Source: Anaeramoeba flamelloides
Lineage: Eukaryota; Metamonada; Anaeramoebidae
Assembly: GCA_027625915.1 (NCBI GenBank)
Contig: JANTQA010000032.1
Location: 14,338,001 to 14,402,000 of the forward strand
DNA length: 64,000 bases
Direction: 5' to 3'
The notes below the pieces were generated by a model. That model ran no database searches, had not been told where the DNA came from, and worked only from the letters and a program-made list of their open reading frames with translations. Each line of letters starts with the position of its first letter. Positions within the stretch are counted from its first letter, which is position 1. Below are positions 12,607 to 24,336 of the stretch, piece after piece. The translations under genes and the position numbers were made by a program.

Positions 12607-13959
12607 TAATAATAATAACAATAATAATTGTTGTTCAAATCAAAATTTAATTTGTGTTATATAAGTGTTTAAGACAAATATATATATATATATATATTAA
12701 TTAATAATTTTTTAAAACAAGATCAAGTATCAAAAAAAAAATATTATTATTTCTTTTTCTTTTTTCTTTTATTTATTTATTTATTGTTTGTTTTTTATCC
12801 AATCAATATTCTTTTGACTTGTGATATTTTCTAATTTTTATCTTATTATTTTTTGATTTATTTTTAAGTGGGTAACTTTCTATTTCTCTCAAGTGATGAA
12901 ATAAAAAAAAAATTGATTGATTGATTTTGAAGGGAGAAATAACTTCCTATTTCTCCCCAGTAGAGAAATAAAAAAAAGAAAAAAAGAAAAGAAAAATAAA
13001 AAATTTTCCAGCCATTTAGTTTTTAAATCCAAAGAAAATCCATAAAGAGCCAGACAACCTATTCCCGAAAAATCAGTTTTTTTAGGTTTTTAAATTATTT
13101 TTCATTTAAGAATATCAATGATCGTTTTTTTTTCATTTTTAATCATAAATAATTATGTAACCAAGATTTCAAATATTAAATCCCCAGTACAAGGCAAAAA
13201 ACCCTCATCATATCTCTATCAGTACAAGAAAACTGTTCTCTGCATATTTAAAGTTAATTTATAATCAAAACCTCCCTATCTGAGATACATTATTTCTTGA
13301 AACATCTTTCATTTAGATAATGCCTTTTTTATGAAAATACCTTACCTATAACAAGTGAAGACAGAGTGGTTTAAATATTTTTGGCAAACTTGAACAACTA
13401 AAACGATGAAAAACCCAAAAAAAATAAATTCAAGAAAAATATTAAAAGATAATTATTGAAAAAAATAAAAAAATTAGTAAATGAGTAAAATACTTTCGTT
13501 CTACGAGCTAATATAAATTACAAATACATCTGAAAACCAACTGAATAAGTTTTTAAAAAACTTCTTTCATATAAGGACAATAGGATTAGATCCAATCGCG
13601 ACAGCCAAAAATAAATAATTTTATTATTAGATTTTTTTCCCTTTAATTTTAATACACTATCAAAAAAAAAAAAAAAAAAAGGAGAAACCTAATATTATAA
13701 AAAGGTGTTCAAAAAAGTAGAAAGAAAAAAAAATAATTTATATGCTTATGTGAAATCGAAAGCAAAAAAAAAACTCTTTGAATAATAGAAAAATCAAAAA
13801 TTGAAAAACAATTAATATTAAAGAAAGAATTCTTTATTTGAGTATCTATTTATTGAAACTGTTAAATAAATAAAAAAAATTATTAATCTTGTTCGTTTTC
13901 TGATTAAAGTGAACTGGGCAACTGATAATTTAAAAAAAAAAAAATATAATAATAATAAT
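12607..13959. other. Convergent intergenic region between the CIPK and RCC1-BTB genes
   Basis: The two genes face each other, so this region holds both 3' ends. It contains a GTT-poor AT tract, a (TA)n run near 12679-12700 and a small palindromic block, 12865-12975. There, variants of AACTTTCTATTTCTC and GAGAAATAACTTCCTATTT repeat in both orientations. A somewhat G+C richer patch at 13150-13400 has no open frame or RNA motif that I recognise. Confidence 0.5.
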
Positions 13960-15320
13960 TTATTTCAATGTATTTTTTATTTTTGAAACTTTAGAATTAA
14001 ATGAACTAACTTTTCTAAGCCCAAAATATTCTTTAACATCTTTAAATTCTTCAAGAATCAATTCTGGATCATCATCTGCACTAAATATAATATCATCTGT
14101 ATAAAAGTATTTTATTAATACATCGAAAGCTTCAGGGCTTAATCCTGATAGATCCTTCACTTCATCTGACTCGTCTTGTACATTGTCGAACATGTCTCTA
14201 AATAATTGTGATCTACATTGTAAAATGAATTTATGAACTCTGATTTCTTCATACTCTTCTTCCTCTTCTTCGTCCTCGTCTTCGTCTTCGTCTTCTTCGT
14301 CGTCATCATCATCATCATATTTAACAAGGATTGTGAAATCTTTTGATTCCTCATCGATCGATATCTTTTTGAGGTCTTCTTTAATAGATTTCTCTAAAAT
14401 GTTCACAATACCAAGTGCCTTACCAATTTTAATAGCTGATTCTGAAGTTGTACCGACGTAGATCCATTGAACAAATTCGAGAGCGTCTTTTTCGGGATAG
14501 CCACTAAGTATTTGATTCACAAATTTTGGATCCTTACCAGTTCTAAATTGAACAAATATTTTATGACATGGCAAGCCTACAAGTGTACAATCAGTGAAGA
14601 GTTGTTCTTCATACATCGATCTTAAGTCCATTTGTAAATCATTGCCTAAGAAAAAAATAATTCCATAATTGTAGGTCGAAAAAATTTCAGATGGATCCTC
14701 GTCAAATTTTAAGTCAACAACTGAATTATTTGTATTATTATAATAGTCCTCATTAAAAAATTTCCCATAATTATATAATTTCTTCTCAGAAGTGATAATC
14801 GTGGAATTATATGGCCCGGCGGTAATAAAATTAACCTTTTTGTCTTTAAATGTTTCAACTTCAAGCCATTTTGAGATATCGCTACTCTCACCAATCATTC
14901 TCCCCTTACCCGCAAAATAAAGCTTTCCAGATTCTGTTAAAGCTAAGGTGTGTGAAATTCCAAGTGCCATATGTGCAACTTTTGTTTCCTGAAAAAATTC
15001 TATTTCTAATGGATTCGATTTATTTTCTAGATTCTCAATTCCCAACTGCCCTTCTGAGTTTGAACCAAATCCCATCAATTTTCCTTCGGTGGTATAATAA
15101 AAACCGTGTCCTATTAAAGAATATTCATTTTGTTTTCAAGTAGAGTTACAAAAATTACTGTTGAATTATTATTTAAATAACCACTTTTTTTTTTTCTTTT
15201 TTTTTTTTTTTCTTCTTTTTCCAGGATTTTTCAGATTATTTTCTTTTTTACTTTGATTTTTTTTTTTTTTACTTGGGTGTGATTTTTTAAAAGTATTTTG
15301 AGTTTATCTATCTATCTATA

Positions 15321-15352
<32 letters not shown>

Positions 15353-18300
15353 TATATTTAACTATCTACGTACATACACAGAGACTATAAAATTCAAATT
15401 AATAAAAAATAAGTTTGATTGCAATAGTTAAATCATGAAGAGTTGAATTTAACTTTTCAAAAATGTTTATTTCCTAGTGCTTTTGTTAATATCTTATGTT
15501 TTTTTCTTTCAATTTTCTTTTTTGTTTTTCTTTTTAAAATTTTTGTTTTTTGATCTTTTTTCTCTTGATTCTTTTTTTTAATTTATTTTCAAGTTGAAAA
15601 ATAAAGTATCTTAGAAAATACCAATAAAGAGATCTAAAATTTGAGACTCTGTAATGTCTTTTAAAATGAATTTAATTTTTAGTAAAAAAACTATTGTTGT
15701 TCAACCTTTTTTCATTAAAAGTTCATGAATAAAAAATCCCTAATTCTCATTTCAAAAATTCATATTCACTTTTTTTTAGTTTTTGGTTTTATTTTTTTTT
15801 AATTTTTAATATATCAGGGTTATTATATTTTGTTAATAATTTAAAAGTGAATTACAAATCAGATTTAATATTTTGTTGTCATTGAATCAGAAAAGAATAT
15901 TTTTTTCAATTCAATTTATTATTTCAGGTGAGTCACAATTTTAGAATGGGATTTATTTTAGAAAATTGAAAATTTGAAAGATGGAAAATGGAAGGATGGA
16001 AATTTGGAATCAAACAAGTTATCAATTTGGAAAATTTTTAATTATTTTTTTAGAACTGGTGAAACAAATACGATTGTGAATCAAAAACTTATTTTTTTTT
16101 CATTTTTCAACCTTCATCTCATCGAATTCTCAAATTTTTACCCATTATTGGATTGTTTTTGTGATAGAAATAATATATTTTGAATAAATTTTGTCAAATT
16201 ATGTTTTAAAATATGATTTAATTGGTTATGTGATTAAAATGAAAATTAATGAAATAATTTGGTTATTGATCATCAAATAAAGATAAAAATAATAATTTTT
16301 TCTTCACATTGCAAAATTATTCTCAAAAGAATGTTTGAATTTAATTCAATAATCCAAGACAAATGATTTGTGTTAAATTTGAAAAATAAATAATTTTATT
16401 TTTTCCATTTTTTCCTGTGCTGAATTTTCTTGATCATTAGGAGGAAGAGCTACAAAGAAAAAGGGCCATGTTGTTACTTGCTAATTTCGAAGATACTGAA
16501 ACACGAAAGTTTGGGTAACTTGAAATTAAAATTTAAAAGTCAAAAGTTAAAATAAATCCAAAGGGATCGGTTTTTATTTAAAATTTCAACTTACCATTTG
16601 GGAACGAAAGTAAAACAGGGGATTAAAAAAAAGTTCAAAACGATTTTTAATTATAAACCTTAATAGAATCACAGAAATCACAGAAATCACAGAAATCACA
16701 GAAATCACAGAAATCACAGAAATCACAGAAACCTGAAAATGAAAAGTAAGATCAATTAATAAAAGAAAAAATAAATAATTAAAGACAAAATGAAGTATTT
16801 AACACAACAACGATTTTTTTAATACTATCTTTTGGTAACTGGGGGTTTTTCTTTGATTGATCAATTATTAAAAATTTGTTGGAAAAATTGTCTATTTTTG
16901 AAATCTCCAAAGCAACTCTAACGATTTCAATTTTCAAAGGAGATTTGCATTGTTTTTGTTGGTTTGATTGGAAATAATAGAATGAATTATTCTTTCAAGT
17001 TAATTTGTTTCTTCTATTAATTGATTTTACTTTTTATTTTCAGGTTGCTAATCAAAAGCAGTATTGATCTTTTTTTACCGAACGTTTGTATAAAGTCAAT
17101 TTGAGAATTATTTTGACAAAAAATTGAATTTTTTCTCAGGTACTAGGTTGCTTTAAAACAAAGAATTTTTTGATTCCATTTCAAAGAGTAAAAATTTTGT
17201 AACGAAGTATAAACACAAAATAATCAGAATTGAGATTTAAGGTGCTTAAAACGAAAATCTCGAAAAGAATAACCTCAAATATTTAATTATTTTTATTAAC
17301 TGTAGAATTCTTTTTAGTAATCTAAAAAAAAATCTTTTCATTAATTTTTAAATTTTGAGAATGAGGAGATTCTATGAAAAACCAAATTTAAACAAGAAAT
17401 AAGCTGAAATTTATCAATTGAAATAAAAAAAGGATTCGTTTTTTGATCTTTTCCAAAAAGCTTCAAAAAAAGAATTATTTGAGGTTTTTATCAAAAAAGA
17501 ATCTCAAGGAGAACTCTGGGAATATTGACTGAAAATTCTTAGTCTTGAAAGTTTTGTGAAATTGAACCAAACTCTTTAATAAATTGGAGGAGTTTTGAAG
17601 GACTTTCAAATAACAAAAAAAAAAAAAAAAAAAAAAAAGAAGAAGAAAAAGTGAAAGTAAAAAATAAAAAAACAGTAATTTCCTAAATTTCAAAAAAAAG
17701 AATAAAAAATTAGTTTTAATTTTTTGGTTTTGTTTCAAAAATGCAACTGAAAAAAATGAGGATTTAGAAAACTTACCAGCGTTTCCTATTCAATAACACC
17801 AACAGTAACAACAATTATTTTTGAATAAAAAGAGAATAAAAAATAAAATTGAAATGATTAGTAAAGGGTTAAAGATTGAAATAAAATCCTTTTACTGATT
17901 AATTCAAATAAATTTTTAAAAACTATTTAGCTCGTTTTCCATTTTTTGAAATTTTTTCGATTGTTTTGAATAAAGAATTTTGTTGGTTTAAATTCAAAGA
18001 AACTTTACAAGTTGGTTAATTTTTAATATTTTCTTCCAATTGTTTGATTTGAAAGGAGGTGAATCGAATTTTCAAAATGGAAGTGGAACTAAAAATGTTA
18101 ATAATTATTTGTGAATTTGACAGTCGGTTTCAAAAAAAGAAAAAAAGAAAAAAAGAAAAAAAGAAAAAAAGAAAAAAAGAAAATGAGAAAAAAATAATTA
18201 ATAAATTACCTGTCCAGTATTGAGCAACCTTTTTGTGACCAACAACTGGGGTGTATTGGTCATTAAAGTGACCAATACCAAGATCAGCATCATTATTAAT

Positions 18301-18759
18301 TCCCCAACACCAAAGATCGCCATTTTCGGAAAGAGCAAAAGAGGCACACTCTGAGGCATAAACATGAGCGATATTTTTGTCATCAAAAAATTCAAGATGG
18401 AAAGGTGTTTCCTTTCTACTTCGATCAGTAGTTCCCATCTGCCCATATGAATTGGAACAACCCCATGTGTACACGTGCTTATCCTTTGTCAAGGCAAGGA
18501 AGTGATCACGACCATAACCATGGAGTTCTTCAACATTTTTTAATTCAAGCTTTGTTGCCTCGCTGTATTCGGAAACTGCTTGATAAAGATCGCCTTCCAA
18601 GCTTAAAAAGCAAGTTGCTTTTTGATGTGTTGCCATCATTTTGATTGTTAATGACTTGATAAAAACTTGGTTTGGGTGTTTAAACTCTCGAGTCTCAGTC
18701 TCATTTAGAAGTCCTAAATTTCCAAATCTATTAAGTCCGTATACAAGAAGATTTGTCAT
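13960..18759 (-). CDS. RCC1-repeat protein with two BTB-like regions, two exons
   Basis: Exon 1 (18759-18210) and exon 2 (15110-13960) join in phase 1 across a 3.1-kb intron (AQYWTG|HGFYYTTEGK) to give about 566 aa. The N-terminal half is a series of RCC1 propeller strands: VYGLNRFGNLG, VYTWGCSNSYGQMG, LWCWGINNDADLG and LMGFGSNSEGQLG. The C-terminal half has a reduced BTB-like segment (LFTDCTLVGLPCHKIFV) and a clearer BTB (VHKFILQCRSQLFRDMFDN ... LSPEAFDVLIKYFYTDD). A run of about 25 Asp/Glu sits between the first strand and the VHKF helix. The start at 18759 is chosen because MTNLLVYGLNRFG begins the first repeat; the frame is open for 33 more codons upstream. RCC1-BTB proteins often act as adaptors, some for Cullin-3 ligases; the role here is unproven. 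Confidence 0.85.
15540..15975 (+). repeat. Dispersed repeat R3, copy 1 (RCC1-BTB intron)
   Basis: Three plus-strand copies are visible: here, 30590-30985 and 44595-45640. Shared order: a T-rich lead with TTTTTGATC, AGAAAATACCAATAAA, a CTCTGTAATG/TTTTAAAATGAATTTAAT block, AAAATCCCTAATTCTCATTTC, TTAGTTTTTGGTTTTAT, and a closing TTCAATTTATTATTTCAGGT. All three copies end at that acceptor-like TTTCAGGTRAGYCA. There is no open frame and no inverted termini. Confidence 0.65.
16669..16731. repeat. Seven tandem copies of a 9-bp unit (TCACAGAAA)
   Basis: Seven perfect head-to-tail 9-bp units inside the RCC1-BTB intron. A simple minisatellite: the units have no spacers, so it is not a CRISPR array. 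Confidence 0.95.
18128..18182. repeat. (AAAAAAAG)n tract next to the RCC1-BTB donor site
   Basis: Tandem 7-8 bp A-rich units just downstream (in gene sense) of the exon 1 donor at 18209. On the transcript this is a long pyrimidine tract starting within about 30 nt of the 5' splice site. Confidence 0.9.
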
Positions 18760-19489
18760 TTTAAAAAAGTAGAAAGCAAAAAAAAATAAAATATTTTCAT
18801 ATAAAAAATTCCACAAACTTTGAGAGTTGTGAAATTCAATCACCTTCTGCAATTTCAAAAACCCACTAACTCTTGAAATGAATTACACTTGAGAATTTTT
18901 GGAATCCTTTGGATTTTTCTGATTAAATGAATAATTACTTGTCTGAAAAAAATTAAATTATCGAAGATTTGTTTCAAAACTTTCCCACTCTTTCGAAATA
19001 CTATTTGTTTCAAAATAAATAAAAACAAAATTTTCATTCAGCTTTCCTAACACATGGCTACAAATATGTGTTTCATTTCTGTTTCTATTTTGTTAATTAA
19101 ATTGTTGATTTTTAATTTTCTTTTTAAATTGAAATAATGTTTCATTTATCATTCCAGAAACAGTATATTTTGTTTATTGTTAATAAAAAATCAACAATAA
19201 ATCAAAGTTGAATTAATTGAAAAGAAACAAAATATAAATACAAGAGAAATAGAAATTCATATCTGAAAATTAGAAAATAAATCAGTGATCTGAAATTTTT
19301 ATTTTGGGTAATAGTTTGAAATCAAAACTAGTCGTTGTAATGAAAAATATTAGGTTAGAAGGACTGGAAGAAAAAAAAGAATTAAAGTGATTTAAATCTA
19401 TTTATGAATTGATTATTAATTGAACTTTTCTGCTTCTTTTTCTTTTTCGTGAAAGACACCAGTTGTTAGGAAATCAGTTAACCAGAAAT

Positions 19490-21512
19490 TTAAACATTTC
19501 TGTTTAACGGAATATGACATTTCATTGTATACTGGATCAAAAAATCTTTGGGTATTTTGGTAAAAAAATGTTTTCTTTCGTTTGAATTTTCAATTAGAAA
19601 AGGTTTGGTAAAAATTTGCTTTTTAAAGTACTGTAGTAAATGCGATTTTTGTTTACAAAGTCTGACTTGTAAACACCTAGAAACCTTTCTTGCTTCAGTT
19701 GGCTGTGGTAACCTTAATTGACCAAATCCATCAATTGCCTTAATTTTTAATAAAACCAATTTCCTCATTAAATGAGTTGTTTGAAGTGCTGTATTTGTAA
19801 GATTTTCAATAAAAGTTGGATCTAGTATTGCTGTATTTTGTTGATTAAGTTTTTTATGATCATTTTGTTTTTTACCGATAAGTTCAAATAATTGATTTTG
19901 GGTTTGGTGAATTCTATCAAAATTCTCTTTGATAAAAAGAAAAAGATCTTGTATATTTAGTTTTAATTCTTCTTGTGTACGAATGATGTGATTAATGTGT
20001 TTTTGGTTTTGTAAAATTATATTTACAATCTCGTGTTTTTTACTTTTATTTTTAACTATTTCAATGCCTTTTGATTGAAAAGGTGGGTCTTTTTGGAAGA
20101 AATGTGATCCAAAATTATAATTATTTGTTTCATATTGTTCTTCTTCAGTTATATATCCCCTCGTCGATTTCAACCCCCTTCTTAGATTTTCTCCTTCTTT
20201 CCCTTTCACATTTTTTTCCTTTTCCCTTTTTTCAAACTGTTGGTTTATTTGCATTGATTTTGATTGTGGTGGGTAGTTAAGTAATCCATATTTATTTATT
20301 GGTGGAATTTTTGTATTATTTAAATTATTTTGAGATTCTATTAAGTTAGATTGGTTGGGTGTAGTCGACATCGAACAATCAACATCACCACCTTTTACAA
20401 AATAAATAGAAAATGAAAAAAAAAAATATTTTTTAATTTTTTAAGATTGAAATATTTTAAACCATAATTTGGTTTTTTCTTAATTTGTGTTAAATTTGAA
20501 AAAAATTTTCAAAGCACATTAGTGGAATAATTGTAAATATTTGATCATTAGAACAACAAATTATTTATTTAAATTACCCCTTTTTACCCTTTTTGTGATT
20601 GTTTCACTATTTAAAAAAATAAAAAAGATAATAAAACACATTCAAACAAAAATAAAGTTTCCACATTAAGAAATCTTTATTTGGAGCTTAATATATGTAC
20701 CATTTTTGAATTTTTGAGAACAAATACCAAACTGAAGATAATTTTTAGACCAAATCAAAAAGATTTTTAATCATAAATAATTCTTTTTATGAAAAAATCA
20801 AAAGAGGGACGATCGTCAATATACAAAAATTCTCTTAGTTTGTTATGATGTTTTGAAATTAAAAAAAAAAATGAATCAGATAAAAAGCAAAATAAGAAAA
20901 AGAAAAAAGAAAAGTTCACCATTCAAATATTCAAGATCGATATTCAAGTGATTTCCTTGAAAAGTTGGGCGTGACAGTTCGTTCTCAGATGAATTATTTG
21001 ACATCAAGGTATTCTTTGTATTATTATCTAAAAGTTGATACAGTCAGTTTCACTTTTAAGGCACAAACTTTCAACGAAATTTAAGGCACAAAAAAATCTC
21101 AAATTAAAGCACAAAATTTGGAATTTTTTTTTTTACAATTTATTTTTATTAGAATTTGAATTTTGTTCCTTAATTTGAGATTTTTATTGTGCCTTAAATT
21201 TCGTTGAAAGTTTGTGTCTTAAAAGTGAAACTGACTGTATTATAGAAAAGTGTAAATGTTAATAAAAATGAGTCTAATCTAAAATATTTTCTTACTTTTT
21301 CGGGATTTTTTTCTTCTTGATCGTCTTTCATCCCAATGACCCTCGTTGCATAGTTCCTTATAAACTCGCGGCCATTCGTCCCTAAGTCGTAATTCTTTTA
21401 CAATGGCTCATCTTTTTTTAAAGTTTGTTTCGGTACTTGTTACTTTGAATTTCTTAAAAATTTCTTCTAAAAGGGTTGTACCAACACATTGTAGTGGTAT
21501 TGAATAAGACAT
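19490..21512 (-). pseudogene. Unassigned basic/coiled-coil protein gene, three exons, probably damaged
   Basis: Exons 21512-21296, 21027-20920 and 20391-19490 join in phase (SRKN|NNTKNTLMSNNSSE and LEYLNG|GDVDCSMSTTP). Exon 1 reads MSYSIPLQCVGTTLLEEIF, then an in-frame TGA at codon 35, then AIVKELRLRDEWPRVYKELC and a basic RRSRRKKSRK. Exon 3 is Asn/Gln/Lys-rich with a likely coiled coil (HIIRTQEELKLNIQDLFLFI ... QNQLFELIGKK) and a more conserved-looking KLVLLKIKAIDGFGQLRLP. Near the 3' end another frame is open past the nominal stop (NEMSYSVKQKCLNFWLTDFL ... FHEKEKEAEKFN), which suggests one or more frameshifts. The basic N-terminus would suit a nucleic-acid-binding protein. It sits back to back with the transposase at 21711, so it might be a second gene of the same element; no shared termini were found. 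Family not recognised. Confidence 0.55.
21041..21237. mobile_element. Mariner-type MITE M1, copy 1 (TA-flanked, near-perfect palindrome)
   Basis: 197 bp made almost entirely of two ~80-bp inverted arms. The ends are CAGTCAGTTTCACTTTTAAG and its complement CTTAAAAGTGAAACTGACTG, flanked by TA on both sides. The arms also share AACGAAATTTAAGGCACA. It lies inside the 268-nt intron 1 of the 19490-21512 gene, ending about 11 nt before the 3' splice AG. A second copy is at 29633-29828. Confidence 0.93.
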
Positions 21513-21710
21513 TTAATAATAAACGAAAAAAATTTGAATAAAAAAATAGAAAATGATTTTTGGATACTTATTTTAGACTGATCTAGAATAAAGCATTAAC
21601 ACCAAAAAATACCCATTACTTGAAAATTATTATTTATTATTCTCATCTTTGATAACAAATAATTCCTTTTATTTTTATTTTTTACATTTTTATCTTTTTC
21701 TTTTTGTTTA

Positions 21711-23216
21711 ATGCTTCATATTTATCATAGATGCCCATATTGCTGTGAGAGTTTTTCAAAAAACTCATCACTGCAAATACATATTTTTAAAAAACACCCA
21801 AATTATCAAAATTCACATCAAAAGGGGGAAAATGTACTCGAAGAAGAGTCTTTGAAGTATTCACGGGATCAAAATCATGAAGAAAATACAACTCGCCCTT
21901 TTAAAGAAAAGCTTGATGATAATCGTGGTGTTGATAACACTACCATACCACTTCAAAATAATTTGAGATGTGAAGAGAAAGAAAAGAAAAATGAAACCCC
22001 AAAAAATTACCAAGAAGTACCATCATTCAAGAAATTCCAAGAAAATTTTGATGATCATTGGGTTGGTTTCTATGTTTTAACATTGGAAATGAAAATACCA
22101 ACAAGAGTTTCCGAAAGGGTCTTGAAATTTATTAACAAATATTTCATACCTAAATGTGGAAACCCTTTACCAAAAACAATGTGTACATTGAATAAATATT
22201 TAATTGATAATATTAACCTTAATGAACCACAAGATATTAAAATTAAACTCCAAACATTGATCAGAAAAAACATCAATTGAAAATTGAAAGGGAAACAATT
22301 AAAACGGTATATTTTTCACCCATTACTTGGTTAAATTTATTTGTGAACACCAATTTATTGAATGCTTTGGTTCTTAAAAATGATTTAAATAGTGGTATTT
22401 TGGTTCATAAAAACGGATACAGACCAACAAAAATTTCTAATACAGATGTCTATCAAGAAAAAATTTCAAAATTTATAGATGTAGGGGCAGATTATCAAAT
22501 TATGCTGGGGTTTTATTATGATGATTTTGAATCAACATCCACCTTTTCTCTGGGTGGATTATATATGTTCATTTACAATTTGGATTATACTTGGAGATTG
22601 AAGGATCAAACAATTTTTTTGATTACACTGCTTCCAGGAAAAACAAAAATAAATAATATTTTACGACAACTTCCCCTCCTTGAAGATTTAAAAAAACTCA
22701 AAAATGGGGTTTTTCTCGGTGGTAAAAAAAATACAGGCACAGGTTTCATGTTTTGTTGGTGATACTCGTGAATCTTTGCCTGCACGTGGGAGAATTCAAC
22801 CGGGTGGTTTATTTTCGTGTCCAATCTGTAAATTAAAATTAGGTACTAGTGATTTTATTGATCCCAATATAATGGGGGTGAAACGACTCAAAAATGAAAC
22901 ATCTGTAAAACAAAAAGAAATGATCAATGATTTTTCAAATATATATAATAATATTTATAGATTTCAAGAGATTTGAAAAAAGGAAAAACGGACGGGTATA
23001 AAGTTACAATTTGAAAATATATGGATTCATGAATTGGATTTAGACCCAACATCCACTTCACACTTCCCGATATGTTGGTTTCATTTGTTATTGGAAGGGC
23101 TCATAAAAAACATATTTTCATCTTTATGTACGAAAATGGATAATAACACACAGCACCTAGCAAATCAACGATTCAAAATTATGTGTTTACCAAAAAAAAA
23201 TAAAACGGTTACATAA
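21711..23216 (+). mobile_element. Decayed DNA transposase with an N-terminal C2H2 zinc finger
   Basis: Open frames at 21711-22280, 22277-22762, 22704-22976 and 23034-23216 follow one another like one protein broken by at least three frame changes. The N-terminus has a C2H2 finger (HRCPYCCESFSKNSSLQIH, C-x2-C-x12-H-x4-H). Later come FSPITWLNLFVNTNLLNA, MLGFYYDDFESTSTFSLGG, IFLITLLPGKTKINNILRQL, a CPICKLKLGT knuckle and FPICWFHLLLEGLIKNIF. The order finger, YYDDFE, L-P, dlk-L, C-x2-C, llEG resembles cut-and-paste transposases of the Tnp2/CACTA-like (Plavaka-type) group; that assignment is from memory and tentative. Coding-like sequence (RLHKPFGTSHLTSIDVQVL) continues to about 23265. No terminal inverted repeats were identified. 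The frame changes mean it is not expected to be active. Confidence 0.65.
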
Positions 23217-23830
23217 ACCATTTGGTACGAGTCATCTTACATCAATTGATGTTCAAGTTTTAGTTCAGTTTTGCTCTACACAAGAGTAAATATAAAACTG
23301 GGATCAAAAATTTTTTTTATTGCTCAACAAATTCAAAATTTTCTTAAATTTCGATTTTTGGTGTTTAGAAGTCTCTAGGACGTTTATTTTTCGAGATATT
23401 GCCCAAAATCGATTTTTATATACAAATTTTTTAATAGTGATTTACCACAACTATTTTGGGCAATAAATCAAAAAATATAAGAGCCCCAAAAAAATGAAAA
23501 ATTGAGATTGTTTTTATATTTTTTATATAGTGATTCCCATAGATTAAAATGATTTTTAAAGTTTTTTTTTTGAAAAAAAAAAAAAAAAAATTTTTTAATT
23601 GTAGGTTTTACTATATATAAATAATTTAAAATCTTCTACTCCCCACACAGAAAAAACTACTTAGTTACCATCATTAATCCGAATTTTGGTACCTAAAGAA
23701 GATTTGAATTTTTGAAAAAAAAAATTTTGAAAAGATTTAAAGGAAAATTCAGGTAGCAAACATATATACTTTAATTGATCAAATTATATATATATAAATT
23801 TAAAAAAAAAAAAAAATTAATAATTTAATT

Positions 23831-23908
23831 GATCTTTCCGGGAATCGAACTCATGCTACACACTTTTCAAATTTTGAGATCTCGGTGATCTACCGCTGAG
23901 CTAATGAA
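23831..23908 (-). pseudogene. tRNA-like sequence (A box and B box present), probably a relic
   Basis: Read on the minus strand it contains TTAGCTCAGCGGTAGATCAC, a good D-arm/A box, and GAGTTCGATTCCCGG, a good T-loop/B box, at tRNA-like spacing. The acceptor arms do not pair (ATTCATT-like 5' side against AAAGATC 3' side). The T stem has mismatches and no clean anticodon stem-loop can be drawn in the AT-rich middle. A decayed tRNA or the head of a tRNA-derived SINE are both possible; no repeat tail is evident. Confidence 0.6.
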
Positions 23909-24124
23909 TAATTATTGGATATTTTAAAATTATAAATTTTTGAAGATAATGAAATTGAATTTTTAATTGAGTAATTTTTCTAATATATTTTTTTTTTGAA
24001 CAAAAAATCCAAGTTTTTTCCGATGAAAAAAAAATTTTTTTTTTAATTGTAAAAAAATTATAAAATTTAAAATTGAATTGAAAAAAACTTATAAAAAAAA
24101 ATTTTTTTTTGAAAAAAATCATTT

Positions 24125-24336
24125 TAATAGGAAACTCTAGTAAAAATTTGTTTTTAATTTTTTAGCATTTTTTTTAATATTTTTCTAGTGATAATACTAT
24201 CAAAAATTTGAAAAAATGAATATTTAGATAAAATAAGATGAGGTCTAATAATTTTTTTTTCAAAATATTAGTAATGTGAATTTTTTTATTCTTATAAATT
24301 TAAAAAAAATGAAATTTTACGAGAGTTTTCCTATTA
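24125..24336. repeat. Imperfect inverted repeat (arms 24125-24146 and 24315-24336)
   Basis: TAATAGGAAACTCTAGTAAA on the left pairs with TTTACGAGAGTTTTCCTATTA on the right with two or three differences, and A/T runs extend the pairing outward. About 210 bp in total, so possibly a foldback or MITE remnant. Confidence 0.6.

Noticed and set aside
16669-16731. Regular short repeats as a possible CRISPR array
   Set aside because: Seven 9-bp units are directly adjacent with no spacers, in a eukaryotic intron.
18759-18858. Upstream in-frame start for the RCC1-BTB protein
   Set aside because: The extra 33 codons are Phe/Tyr-rich and end just before MTNLLVYGLNRFG, which starts the first RCC1 repeat as expected.
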